The notes under the pieces were generated by a model that saw only the letters and a list, made by a program, of their open reading frames with translations, did no database searches and was not told where the DNA came from. Below, piece by piece: positions 9,821 through 18,027 of a stretch of DNA of 63,846 nucleotides (position 1 is the stretch's first letter; each line of letters begins with the position of its first letter). Source of the DNA: Microcoleus sp. LEGE 07076 (GTDB taxonomy: Bacteria; Cyanobacteriota; Cyanobacteriia; Cyanobacteriales; Microcoleaceae). The stretch spans positions 1 through 63,846 of the forward strand of contig NZ_JADEWV010000006.1 of assembly GCF_015207455.1 (NCBI RefSeq), read 5' to 3'. The translations under genes were made by a program, and so were the position numbers.

Positions 9821-9875
9821 GGTGCGTCGCCACGAATAATTCCTGCGGATGGCAAATATTACCCTGCGACGCACC
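9821..9875. repeat. GGTGCGTCGC-type dispersed palindrome
   Basis: Arms GGTGCGTCGC (9821-9830) and GCGACGCACC (9866-9875) with a 35-base loop. The same core recurs at 11559-11614, 15475-15815, 20805-20940 and, as a variant, 46304-46364. It produces an artificial N-terminal extension in front of the GST gene. Confidence 0.85.
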
Positions 9876-9924
9876 ATATTACACGATAAAGGGGATAGGA
9901 AACCCGGACTTAGTATCAAGACTC

Positions 9925-10524
9925 ATGTTTAAACTTTACGAATATTCTCCGTCAGGCAATTGCTACAAAGTTCGCTTGCTTTTAACTCAGCTCAATATTC
10001 CGTTCGATCGCACAGAAATTAATATTCTCCAAAAACAAAGCCGCACACCCGAATTTTTGGTCAAAAATCCTAACGGGCGCATTCCTGTTTTAGAGATTGC
10101 ACCGGGTAAGTTTCTGTTTGAATCGAATGCAATTATGTTTTACTTGAGCGAAAAAACTGAGTTTTTTCCCAGCGATAAATTGGAACGCGCTTTAGTGATG
10201 CAGTGGTTATTTTTTGAGCAGTACAGTCACGAACCTTACATTGCAACTTCCAGATTTTGGATTTCTGTGTTGGGCAAAGCTGAGGAATATCAAGAAGCAC
10301 TTCAACAAAAACAAGCACCGGGTTATGCTGCTTTGGGGGTGATGGAACAGCATTTAGAAAAAAATGACTTTTTTGTAGGCGATCGCTATTCTATTGCTGA
10401 TATTGGTTTATTTGCTTACACTCACGTTGCTGGCGAAGGCGGATTTAATTTGACTCGGTTTCCGGCAATTCAAAATTGGATCGATCGAGTTAAAAATCAG
10501 CCTCGATATATCAGCATTACATGA
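9925..10524 (+). CDS. Glutathione S-transferase family protein
   Basis: 199-aa soluble enzyme. It has an N-terminal thioredoxin-like domain (about 1-76, with SPSGNCYKVR holding the candidate catalytic Ser/Cys, and NGRIPVLE with the cis-Pro, followed by FESNAI for glutathione binding) and a C-terminal helical domain (about 88-199, with DRYSIADIGLFAY). The reading frame extends upstream to 9799, but that part is the dispersed palindrome and shows no homology, so the ATG at 9925 is chosen. The substrate is unknown; it is likely a stress or detoxification enzyme. Confidence 0.9.
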   Translation: MFKLYEYSPSGNCYKVRLLLTQLNIPFDRTEINILQKQSRTPEFLVKNPNGRIPVLEIAPGKFLFESNAIMFYLSEKTEFFPSDKLERALVMQWLFFEQYSHEPYIATSRFWISVLGKAEEYQEALQQKQAPGYAALGVMEQHLEKNDFFVGDRYSIADIGLFAYTHVAGEGGFNLTRFPAIQNWIDRVKNQPRYISIT

Positions 10525-10592
10525 ATCTAGGGTGCAGCGTTGAACTTTACCTAATTTAAGCGATGAAAAGCCACAAAAAAAATTAGTTCCCA

Positions 10593-11501
10593 TCATAAAT
10601 CTGCTGCTTGTTTAATTGATGCTTTTTTCCCCGCTGCTACACTCGCAACAACTAAACAAGCGCTGCCCAGGGCGATCGGCTGCACAGTTTCACCAAGCAA
10701 AATTGCCGATGCCAGCAGAGTTAAAAATGGTTGCAATAGCTGCATTTGCCCTACCCGGGCAACTCCGCCAACAGCCATCCCCTCATACCAGGCAAAAAAT
10801 GCTAGAAATTGACTGATAATAGCCACATAGGCAAAACCCAACCATGCCGTCGGTGCAGCTATTAATCCATGTTTTAAAACCACAAGTATTGTAGGCAAAA
10901 TCTCGAATGGAGCAATAATTATCAATGCCCAACAAATTACTTGCCACCCACCTAAAGTCTTAGCTAATTGCCCACCTTCGGCGTAACCAAAGGCAGCAGC
11001 AATGACTGATCCAAATAAAGCTAAATCTGCGGGTTGGAGTTGCCCTGCACCGGTAATAATTCCAAAACCAACAACGGTTAGACTCCCGGCGATACTAGCA
11101 AGCCAAAAACTAAAAGATGGTCGATCGCCCGATCGCAAAACTCCCCCTAGTGCTGTTGCTAAGGGCAACAATCCCAATACCACAGCACCGTGGGCGGCAG
11201 GTACTTGCTGCATTGCCCAAGCCGATAGTAGCGGAAATCCGAGCACGACTCCCAATCCGACAGCTAATAAACTCCACAATTGCTGTTTGGAGGGAATAGG
11301 TTGATGTGTTATCCGCAGAGTAAAGGCTGCTAGTATCGCTGCTACTAATCCGCGCCCTAAACCTACAAGAATAGGGTCTAAATCATGCACTGCGGCTCTG
11401 GTTGCTGGCAGTGTTAAGCTGAATCCAACTACGCCTAGAAAACCGTAAATTAGCCCGATTGTTTCTGGATCGAATTGATGATATTTTGCCTGTAATTTCA
11501 T
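10593..11501 (-). CDS. EamA/DMT family transporter
   Basis: 302-aa inner-membrane protein with about ten hydrophobic segments arranged as two EamA halves, each near 130 residues (FGFLGVVGFSL-like start, LLPLATALGGV at the end of the first half, MQLLQPFLTLLASAILLGE at the end of the second). The family exports metabolites such as amino acids; the substrate cannot be read from sequence. The frame continues 19 codons upstream to 11558, but the second Met at 11501 aligns better with the start of the first helix and keeps the gene clear of the repeat at 11559. Confidence 0.87.
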   Translation of the reverse strand: MKLQAKYHQFDPETIGLIYGFLGVVGFSLTLPATRAAVHDLDPILVGLGRGLVAAILAAFTLRITHQPIPSKQQLWSLLAVGLGVVLGFPLLSAWAMQQVPAAHGAVVLGLLPLATALGGVLRSGDRPSFSFWLASIAGSLTVVGFGIITGAGQLQPADLALFGSVIAAAFGYAEGGQLAKTLGGWQVICWALIIIAPFEILPTILVVLKHGLIAAPTAWLGFAYVAIISQFLAFFAWYEGMAVGGVARVGQMQLLQPFLTLLASAILLGETVQPIALGSACLVVASVAAGKKASIKQAADL

Positions 11502-11558
11502 TGTAAAAATTATTGCTATAATTTTTGATATTTGTGTGTTTGTTCTAGCCATGTGCAA

Positions 11559-11614
11559 GGTGCGTCGCTGTGATATTGTCTGTTAAATTTAGGCACTTTT
11601 CATGGCGACACACC
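11559..11614. repeat. GGTGCGTCGC-type dispersed palindrome
   Basis: Arms GGTGCGTCGC (11559-11568) and GCGACACACC (11605-11614), one arm mutated. It lies between the start of the EamA gene and the end of bvdR. No coding content. Confidence 0.75.
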
Positions 11615-11691
11615 ATACAAATATTGTTGCAGTAAATTATCTGCGTTTATCTGCTTTGAATCTGCGGTTGACTCTCTAAGAGACTGAAGAG

Positions 11692-12705
11692 TTATGAATT
11701 GTCGATCGCCAATGTTTGACCAGTTTGGCTCGATCGCCTCGCAGCATCCGCTACCTTCAAGGCGTACAAACTACTGCTATTATGTACGTACAAAGGCGTA
11801 CCGTTTAGCAAGCTGTCTAACACCATCTCCGTATCTTTGGCAAACAAACCGCGCCGCGTTCCTACTTTGATGTTTTGTCGATTTTCTCCCTGAATTAATT
11901 GACCGGATTCGGGAGTAAAAATCAGTGTTCCTGCTTCTCCATAGATAGTAAAAATGTTTTCCGACTGCCAAAAAGTCTCTCCTTTTCCATAAACAGCTTC
12001 AGCGATAACGCCATTAGCAAAGCGTAACTGTGCGTTGCACAAACAAGCTTTGTAAAAATCCGGCTGAGTGTCCCAAAATTGAGCTTGGCAATTAACGCTT
12101 GTCGCTGCCCCGAACAAATTAGTAAATCGGTGCAGTCGAGAAATTGCACCGATTAATGGAAAACCAAAGAGGGAATGTTGAAAAGTCCAGCGTTCAGGTA
12201 CGCTACGCTGATGGGTAATAGTCACGTAGCGGGCATAAAAAACTTTACCGACTGAGGGCAAAGATTCTTTGATTGAGGAGTGCAAACCGCCTAGCAGTTC
12301 GATGTGTTCGACATGGAGGAGTTTTTGCTTTTGGGCGGCAAGTTCGATCGCCCTTTCGGCTTCAGATACGTCTAAAGATAGAGGATATTCGACCACAACG
12401 TGCTTGTCATTTTCCAGTGCCGCCAGGACGATTGCTCCGTGATCCCGGTTCACCGTACAGACGATTACCAAATCTAAATCGTCTCTTTCTACCAGCTTGC
12501 GCCAAGAAACCGCAGCTTCGGCGCCGAATGTTTGACAAAATTCTGCGGTTTTCTCCTGGTTGTGGCCGGCAACTGCTACCAAGTTCGATCGCGCGTCAGC
12601 TACCAGCGTCTGGGCCCTCAACCTAGCCGCAAAGCCAGTACCGACAATCCCGACGCGAATTGGGGAATTTAGGGAAAAACCAAAGCCAGTATTAATTTGA
12701 GTCAT
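11692..12705 (-). CDS. bvdR: Biliverdin reductase (Gfo/Idh/MocA fold)
   Basis: 337-aa NAD(P)H-dependent oxidoreductase. BvdR reduces biliverdin IX-alpha to bilirubin and in cyanobacteria supports phycobiliprotein metabolism. The Rossmann motif GIVGTGFAARLRA sits at the N-terminus. The characteristic block LLHVEHIELLGG and the later FYARY, RWT and FGFPL elements match my recollection of Synechocystis BvdR rather than generic sugar dehydrogenases. The frame runs on to 12825, but the 40 extra residues lack homology; the ATG at 12705 lies about ten residues before the Rossmann strand and gives the family length. Assigned from recalled similarity, not a search. Confidence 0.85.
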   Translation of the reverse strand: MTQINTGFGFSLNSPIRVGIVGTGFAARLRAQTLVADARSNLVAVAGHNQEKTAEFCQTFGAEAAVSWRKLVERDDLDLVIVCTVNRDHGAIVLAALENDKHVVVEYPLSLDVSEAERAIELAAQKQKLLHVEHIELLGGLHSSIKESLPSVGKVFYARYVTITHQRSVPERWTFQHSLFGFPLIGAISRLHRFTNLFGAATSVNCQAQFWDTQPDFYKACLCNAQLRFANGVIAEAVYGKGETFWQSENIFTIYGEAGTLIFTPESGQLIQGENRQNIKVGTRRGLFAKDTEMVLDSLLNGTPLYVHNSSSLYALKVADAARRSSQTGQTLAIDNS

Positions 12706-13012
12706 ATAATTTGAGATTTTAGCCAGTTGCAGACTTGCGGTACGGGGGTTTACGGATTTTGTTGCCCAAATTTTAGGCGGATCGGACAAACTCAAGCAAG
12801 CCGGACTGAAAGTCGATCGACACACCGCACAGCAAAAAAAAGGTTTTTTGGACTGTAGGGCTCAAAACAGGATTTTTAAGAGAAACCCGGTTATTTTGCG
12901 TAAGTCTTGCGGCAACAGTATCACAGGGCTGAGTCCCGCATAGGTATAAGCAATCAAGATGAAATTAGAAAAAGTTATAACTAATCCCATTCAAATTTTT
13001 TGTAAATCAGTG
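12706..13012. other. Intergenic region upstream of petF
   Basis: About 300 bp between the divergent bvdR and petF genes. Contains one GAAACCCGGTT half palindrome (about 12872). Nothing else recognisable. Confidence 0.6.
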
Positions 13013-13040
13013 TTGCAAGCTTGCTTCTTTCCCCTACTAT
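13013..13040 (+). promoter_or_regulatory. Putative petF sigma-70-type promoter
   Basis: TTGCAA (13013-13018) and TACTAT (13035-13040) are separated by 16 bp, giving a roughly 100-base leader before petF. A GAGAGGA sequence about 9 bases before the petF ATG is the probable ribosome binding site. Confidence 0.5.
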
Positions 13041-13145
13041 CATAAAGGGAACGAACCTAAGAGCTAATCTCACAGCTAATAGAGCCTTGAAGGTTGCATT
13101 AGGAAAAATTATCAATATTGTTGAATTTTTGAGAGGATTTAGTGC

Positions 13146-13445
13146 ATGGCAACTTACAAAGTTACCCTCATCAGCGAAGCCGAAGGAATCAACCAGACCA
13201 TTGACGTTGATGACGATACTTACATTCTCGATGCTGCCGAAGAAGCAGGACTCGACCTGCCATACTCTTGCCGCGCTGGAGCTTGCTCCACTTGCGCCGG
13301 CAAAATCACATCAGGCGAAATTGACCAATCTGACCAATCTTTCTTGGATGACGACCAAATCGAAGCCGGATTTGTTCTGACCTGCGTCGCCTATCCTAAG
13401 TCTGATTGTACGATCGAAACTCACCAAGAAGAATCCCTTTACTAA
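13146..13445 (+). CDS. petF: Plant-type [2Fe-2S] ferredoxin
   Basis: 99-aa soluble photosynthetic ferredoxin that takes electrons from photosystem I and passes them to FNR, nitrite reductase, thioredoxin reductase and others. The four cluster ligands are C42, C47, C50 and C80 in the classical CRAGACSTC arrangement plus the later LTC; a non-ligand C88 is also present. Length and the acidic surface are those of the major ferredoxin. It is monocistronic, with a promoter-like element at 13013-13040 and a strong hairpin behind it. Confidence 0.97.
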   Translation: MATYKVTLISEAEGINQTIDVDDDTYILDAAEEAGLDLPYSCRAGACSTCAGKITSGEIDQSDQSFLDDDQIEAGFVLTCVAYPKSDCTIETHQEESLY

Positions 13446-13477
13446 AAAAGGATTCACAGGCGCGATTCGTTAAGTAG

Positions 13478-13541
13478 CCCGGTTTCTGGTTTTCGCAATT
13501 GAGCTGTTCGATCTCAATTACGTTCAGAAACCGGGATTTTT
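13478..13541 (+). terminator. Nested hairpin downstream of petF
   Basis: Outer arms CCCGGTTTCTG (13478-13488) and CAGAAACCGGG (13525-13535) and inner arms AATTGAG (13497-13503) and CTCAATT (13513-13519), followed by ATTTTTG. It belongs to the GAAACCGGGTTTC repeat family but is placed and built to work as the petF terminator. Confidence 0.55.
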
Positions 13542-13670
13542 GCGTTAAAATACTGCGACATCGCCGACTCTCAATCAGCTCGTTTCCGGTTGCATCGGTA
13601 TTGTTCAAACAGCGAACAGTCAACAGTCAGCAGCCAACATCAACAAAAGTGCAACCGGAATTTAGCTCAA

Positions 13671-15329
13671 CTATTCGCGCCAAAATGTAATGGAATCATT
13701 GAGCGGCACAACTTGAGCGCCGGGAAAATAGAAGCCCAGAATTCGAGAGCCGTTCCAGCCCAAATTAGCTAAATTGTAAGAACCAGTTTGACTCATTCCC
13801 ACTCCGTGTCCGAAACCGCCTCCGACAAAAGCATAACCGTTAAGAGTTTTGTCTGGATTGTAAATTGGTTCTAGGTAAAAAAGCGTGCTGATCGGCGGTA
13901 AAAAAGCATTGCGAATCTCGTCTTTTTCGATATTAATCGGACCCAACTCAGTTTGTACCCTCATTTGCAAAACTCGACCTGCGGCTGACCTTTTCACAAC
14001 ATCTACCTGTGTGACAGTTTGAAAATTAGCTAGCGGGTGCTTTTTATTCTGAAGATACTGTTTGAGAAACCCACCAATCGATGTTAAAGAAACTTGTTCC
14101 CGCCAGCGGAAAGTATCTTCTTTTTCCTCATTAAAGCCTTTTTTCAGAGTCATAAAGCGGCGGAAGTTGTTTTCGTCAGACAAGCTCTGCTGGGACAAAT
14201 TCCAGACGTTATTAGGGGAATCCACGATCGAGCGCAAATACGGACGTTCCGGGCCGTGCCACACATCGCCAAAAGTCGCTGTCACGCCGCCGCTAGACGC
14301 GGAATAAAGCGCGTCTACGAGCTGATTTTCGTAAGTTAGTACCAAACCGCTCGTTTGGGCGATCGCCTTATCACTTTGCGGGTAAACCTCCGTCAAACCT
14401 TTATAAACTTGACAGTTAACATCAGCGCACAACTCGTAGTTATCCACAGCAAACCTCCGCAAATTTCTCAGGGCGTAGGTTCTCGCTAAAATAGTTTGAG
14501 CGATAATCGAAGCGTAAGGCGAAAAAGCCCCTATTTCGTGAGGAACTACTCCCCGCAAATAAGTTTCAGTCAGCACGTCATTAACTAAGGTATAAGTGCC
14601 GTAAGAATTTTTTTGCAGGTGCAAAGTCCCGCCATAAATGCGAGTTTGTTTAAGAACTTTTTCTGGTTCTGTAGCTGTCGCCAGTTGGGTAGTTTCTTCC
14701 AATACCTCGATCGCCTTTCGGCCCGCCGTCACGTCCAACTCATTGCGGTTGAAACGAAAGCCATTTAAAATCCAAAATGCCTGGGGTATTTGTTTGGAAA
14801 CTTTCGTCTCCAAAAAAGCTGTTTTGTTACCTTGAGCTTGCAAACTTTGCAACAGCCAGCGCCGCACTATAGGAGAGTTGTAAGTATCTCTCTTAGCCCA
14901 AACTTGCCAGCGCAAAGGTTGAGCAATTTCCACATCAATACCCTGGGCGCGCCACTGATTGGCGCTATCTTCTGCACTCTCGAAACTGCGGTGGGAACTC
15001 AGAACAACTCGTTCTTCTACTAATGGCGATTCCAGAGGTTTATTAGCGATTTCTAGCTTGATGCTGGCAGCAGTTTTGGTTTCTGTGCCTTGAGGAGTTT
15101 TGTAACTTAATGTTAAGCTGTCACCAGGTAAAGCTTTCAGCGTTAGTTTATCGGTAGCTTTAGTGCCAAACCGCTGCACCACGCCAATTTTGATAAGTCT
15201 ATTTTGGGGAGTTTGGGCGTATGTCGCAGGGCCAAAAATGGGCAACAGGCACAATGTGGCGAACACAGTGCGAGAAATAACGCAGCTAAACCATTTGTAA
15301 CTGGGAGTTGGAGGTGTTTGAGCGAACAC
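13671..15329 (-). CDS. SpoIID/LytB domain protein, exported
   Basis: 552-aa protein with an N-terminal signal sequence (hydrophobic 16-37, cleavage probably after ATYA near residue 38). The central and C-terminal part is a SpoIID/LytB domain: the block LRGVVPHEIGAFSPYASIIA, the ARTYAL segment, the YSASSGG motif and the terminal GFGHGVGMSQ glycine-rich motif. SpoIID enzymes are peptidoglycan lytic transglycosylases acting on denuded glycan; cyanobacterial homologues are common and mostly uncharacterised. It probably acts on periplasmic murein. The neighbours do not form an operon with it. Confidence 0.88.
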   Translation of the reverse strand: MFAQTPPTPSYKWFSCVISRTVFATLCLLPIFGPATYAQTPQNRLIKIGVVQRFGTKATDKLTLKALPGDSLTLSYKTPQGTETKTAASIKLEIANKPLESPLVEERVVLSSHRSFESAEDSANQWRAQGIDVEIAQPLRWQVWAKRDTYNSPIVRRWLLQSLQAQGNKTAFLETKVSKQIPQAFWILNGFRFNRNELDVTAGRKAIEVLEETTQLATATEPEKVLKQTRIYGGTLHLQKNSYGTYTLVNDVLTETYLRGVVPHEIGAFSPYASIIAQTILARTYALRNLRRFAVDNYELCADVNCQVYKGLTEVYPQSDKAIAQTSGLVLTYENQLVDALYSASSGGVTATFGDVWHGPERPYLRSIVDSPNNVWNLSQQSLSDENNFRRFMTLKKGFNEEKEDTFRWREQVSLTSIGGFLKQYLQNKKHPLANFQTVTQVDVVKRSAAGRVLQMRVQTELGPINIEKDEIRNAFLPPISTLFYLEPIYNPDKTLNGYAFVGGGFGHGVGMSQTGSYNLANLGWNGSRILGFYFPGAQVVPLNDSITFWRE

Positions 15330-15427
15330 AGTTATCTGTCTCCAGATAGTTGAAATTTGGGAAGTTTTGATTGTACGTTAGCACATTTGGTCGCTAGTAG
15401 AGCGGAATTGCCCAAGATATGCCAGCC

Positions 15428-15822
15428 GTAGGGTGTGGCTCCTGCGATAAATCCCTAAAAAAAGCGACTTTTCGAGCAGCGACGCACCTAGTTTGTAGGG
15501 TGTGTCGCTTCCTATATCTTGGATAGCAACTTGCAGATTTACAGGTGGCGACGCACCTTACACGACAGATCGCCCGCGCTAGTCGTAGGGTGTGGCTCCT
15601 GCGATAAATCCCTAAAAAAAAGCGACTTTTCGAGCAGCGACGCACCTAGTTTGTAGGGTGTGTCGCTTCCTATATCTTGGATAGAACTTGCAGATTTACA
15701 GGTGGCGACGCACCTTACACGACATATCGCCCGCGCTAGTGTGTACCACACATACATGAAATATGCCATAAATCCCTAAAAAAGAGCGACTTTTCGAGTA
15801 GCGACGCACCTTGCAAAATAGT
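15428..15822. repeat. 157-bp tandem duplication built from GGTGCGTCGC-type palindromes
   Basis: Unit 1 is 15428-15584, unit 2 is 15585-15741, and a partial third copy lies at about 15769-15815. Units differ by a few substitutions and single-base indels. Each unit contains several GCGACGCACC/GGTGTGTCGC arms, so each could fold by itself. The units abut without unique spacers, so this is not a CRISPR array. Confidence 0.88.
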
Positions 15823-15830
15823 TGTGTCCT

Positions 15831-15899
15831 CAGAAACCGGGTTTCTGCGTAGATTTCTCGGTACTAAACGCAAAATTTCGCAGAAACCCGGTTTCTAGC
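15831..15899. repeat. GAAACCGGGTTTC dispersed palindrome
   Basis: Arms CAGAAACCGGGTTTCTGCG (about 15831-15849) and CGCAGAAACCCGGTTTCT (about 15880-15897). The core is itself palindromic and recurs near 2103, 13478, 28220, 29035, 29108, 33803 and 33850. Confidence 0.85.
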
Positions 15900-15920
15900 C
15901 TCCCATGAGAAGCCCTGAAA

Positions 15921-17294
15921 CTATCCAAATTTTAGGCACTGGTTTTTCACATACTCCATCAATACAGGCTGGAGTGTGAAAAGCGTTTTTTCACCTTGTT
16001 TCACTGTTTCAATTAATAAACGCCGTCCCAAGGATTGCACAGCTTGCAATAAAGATGATGGTGATAATTCGAGATTGGCTGAAATTTTTGATATTTCAAC
16101 TGGTGCGGCTTCACTAGCTAACCAGAAGATCACTTGTTTTTCTGATTCAGATAGGCGATCGCACTGCTGGTACAATAGTGATTCTAAGTCACCTAAAAAT
16201 AGGGTATCATAGGATAGGAATTCGGAAACGCTGCCGCCGAATAAGTCTTGAATCATTGTGGCAACTATATTTAACCATAGGGGATTGCCTCGGTAAAGGT
16301 CGATTAGTTCTAACCATTTCTCCGGTTCTGCTAAACCTTTTTCTCTGAATATTTCTTGTGCTTCCGTGCCTAAACCGTTGAGTTGCAGGGATTTGCAGGG
16401 GCGGTTTTCGCCTTCTAAGGCGGCAATTTCTCTGGGTTTTTCCCAACTCAGGAGGATGAGGCAACTGTTGTGGGATGATTCTGTTATTTGTTTGAAGAAT
16501 GCGCCGTAATTTTCATAGCCTGGTTGGTAATTTCCTGCGAGTTGTCCGCTGCTGAAGATGGTTTGGATATCATCGAGGATGATGAGACAGCGGTGCGATC
16601 GTAAATAGTCGATTAAATATGGTAATTCGGTTTCTTGCTGCTGGGAGAAGAATTGAATTAAGTCGGTTTGGAGTGATGCCAGGGGTGGAGAGTTGCGGAG
16701 GCTTCGCCAGATGATCCGATCGAATTCGTGTTGAATTTGTGGGATTAGTTGGAGTGTAAGGGCGGTTTTGCCAATACCGGATAAGCCGAGGATGGTGATG
16801 AGACGGGTGCGGCCCAAAATCCAGTTTTCGAGGGTGGAAAGTTCGGATGTGCGATTATAGAATAGTGTAGGCTCAGGTGCATCGCCTAAGTCTATTCTCA
16901 ATTGAAGCTTAGTTTTGCTAGAGGTTTCTTGATTGGAATTTTCTGAGTTTGGGGTTTGCTGGGATTGAGGAGAGTTGCCACAAACTTTGAACTTACCAAC
17001 TTGTGCATAGTCCCCAAAATGTGATGAAACTATAGAAAATTGCCATCTTTCCACTGTGGGACGAAAGTTAGATTGATTGATGTCTTCACCTAATGTTTGT
17101 GAAAGAAGCTTCCATAATTTTGATGCTTCCTTCCTGATATGAGGGCTGCTACGGTTGCAATTTTTGGCTATTTCTGGGTATTTCTGACGTTGCCAAGTGC
17201 CGCGCAATATAGATTGTTGGATATGATCGAGGTGTTTTCCTGTTTCGGAGAACACAATGTCGTCAGCCCATTTTGCGACTTGCCGATCGTCCAT
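15921..17294 (-). CDS. HTH-NB-ARC STAND ATPase without a C-terminal sensor repeat
   Basis: 457-aa protein. An N-terminal helical/HTH-like domain (about 1-75) resembles the N-terminal HTH of cyanobacterial vWA-MoxR-associated STAND proteins. A low-complexity Ser/Asn linker (about 105-128) leads to an NB-ARC domain: P-loop GLSGIGKT (170-177), Walker B CLIILDD (236-242), a GxP-like RGNPLWL and a winged-helix-like end. Relatives usually continue into WD40, TPR or LRR sensor repeats, whereas this one stops after the winged helix. It is divergent from the exported-peptide cassette, sharing a 250-bp intergenic region rich in phased direct repeats. A role as a local regulator is inferred. Confidence 0.8.
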   Translation of the reverse strand: MDDRQVAKWADDIVFSETGKHLDHIQQSILRGTWQRQKYPEIAKNCNRSSPHIRKEASKLWKLLSQTLGEDINQSNFRPTVERWQFSIVSSHFGDYAQVGKFKVCGNSPQSQQTPNSENSNQETSSKTKLQLRIDLGDAPEPTLFYNRTSELSTLENWILGRTRLITILGLSGIGKTALTLQLIPQIQHEFDRIIWRSLRNSPPLASLQTDLIQFFSQQQETELPYLIDYLRSHRCLIILDDIQTIFSSGQLAGNYQPGYENYGAFFKQITESSHNSCLILLSWEKPREIAALEGENRPCKSLQLNGLGTEAQEIFREKGLAEPEKWLELIDLYRGNPLWLNIVATMIQDLFGGSVSEFLSYDTLFLGDLESLLYQQCDRLSESEKQVIFWLASEAAPVEISKISANLELSPSSLLQAVQSLGRRLLIETVKQGEKTLFTLQPVLMEYVKNQCLKFG

Positions 17295-17331
17295 AGGTCA
17301 ATTAAGGGGTTGTGGTTTTGCCGATTGCTAC

Positions 17332-17430
17332 CCTACTTTATCCTACTGTTTCCTACTTTGGCAACTAAATCCTACTATTTCCTAGTTTTTAAGCTCACAA
17401 ACTTTTTAACAAATACCTACTCTATCCTAC
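17332..17430. promoter_or_regulatory. Helically phased CCTACT direct repeats (putative operator array)
   Basis: CCTACT occurs at 17332, 17342, 17352, 17371 and 17416. Near matches are CAACTA at 17362, CCTAGT at 17381 and CCTACA at 17426. The steps are 10, 10, 10, 9, 10, 35 and 10 bp, so most copies fall on one face of the helix. The array lies between the divergent NB-ARC gene and the exported-peptide gene. A possible -10 element (TATAAA, 17474-17479) follows, with no good -35, which suits an activator-dependent promoter. Binding by the NB-ARC protein is speculation. Confidence 0.6.
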
Positions 17431-17544
17431 AAAAAATATTAACTTAAATTAATCAACTCAAAGATTTATGTTGTATAAAAAGTAAAGGATGCTTTTAGGG
17501 CCTCTCACACACTTTTAATCTGAAGTTGCCAAGGAGATTTCAAA

Positions 17545-17946
17545 ATGAAAAAGTTACTGACCGCAACAGGAACAGCCATGTTACTTGCTAACATGACGAT
17601 CGCCCCTGCATTTGCTGATTCACTCGCACAGCAAACTACACCAAGGCAACAACAGCAGGTTGTATTACCTGAAGGACAAATGATGAGTGATGCGGAACTA
17701 GCCCAAGTTGAAGGCGAGGTGCTATGGAAGCCCATCTTAATCGGTGCAGGAGTAGGGGCTGCTACGAATGTTGGCAAAACAGTTTGGTCTTGCCATACGC
17801 TGCCAGGAGCTCAATGTGGTTGGCAAGAGTATGCAAAGGCAGGCGCTACAGGAGCCGCTATAGGAGCGGCTGCGCCTGCCGCCAAACTAGGTGCAGCAGT
17901 TACTGTGGCCAGGCAAGCTAGATTAACATGGTTCATGCGACGGTAA
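17545..17946 (+). CDS. Exported glycine-rich peptide precursor with double-glycine-like motif
   Basis: 133-aa precursor. A Sec signal peptide occupies 1-24 (cleavage after AFA). A Gln-rich spacer (29-39) leads to MSDAELAQVEGE (47-58), which matches the double-glycine leader pattern (E51, L52, V55, G57) except that the last residue is Glu rather than Gly, Ala or Ser. The remaining 75 residues contain a hydrophobic glycine-zipper-like part (66-77 and 100-118) and two cysteines, C83 and C91, that could form a disulfide. AAGGAG (17531-17536) lies 8 bases before the ATG. It leads a cassette with a C39 peptidase and a beta-barrel protein, which suggests it is their substrate. It could be a bacteriocin, a surface fibre subunit or a signal; none is established. 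Confidence 0.75.
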   Translation: MKKLLTATGTAMLLANMTIAPAFADSLAQQTTPRQQQQVVLPEGQMMSDAELAQVEGEVLWKPILIGAGVGAATNVGKTVWSCHTLPGAQCGWQEYAKAGATGAAIGAAAPAAKLGAAVTVARQARLTWFMRR

Positions 17947-18027
17947 ATATTAGTGGGAGATGATAGCTGACTTTCGTGATTTAGCTTAATTCACAAATTG
18001 CATGGGTTGTAGCTAATATTTCAACCC

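Larger units (their letters stand above)
15330..15920. other. Repeat-filled intergenic region
   Basis: About 590 bp between two minus-strand genes. Nearly all of it is repeat: a 157-bp tandem duplication with a partial third copy, then a long GAAACCGGGTTTC palindrome. Frames running through it encode Arg/Cys-rich nonsense repeated twice and are rejected as genes. Confidence 0.8.

Noticed and set aside
9799-9924. Longer GST starting at 9799
   Set aside because: The extra part is the GGTGCGTCGC palindrome and precedes the thioredoxin-fold start.
12706-12825. Longer biliverdin reductase
   Set aside because: The 40 additional residues have no fold and family members begin shortly before the Rossmann strand.
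15428-15822. CRISPR array or Arg/Cys-rich genes
   Set aside because: Units abut directly without spacers, and the open frames merely translate the palindromes twice.
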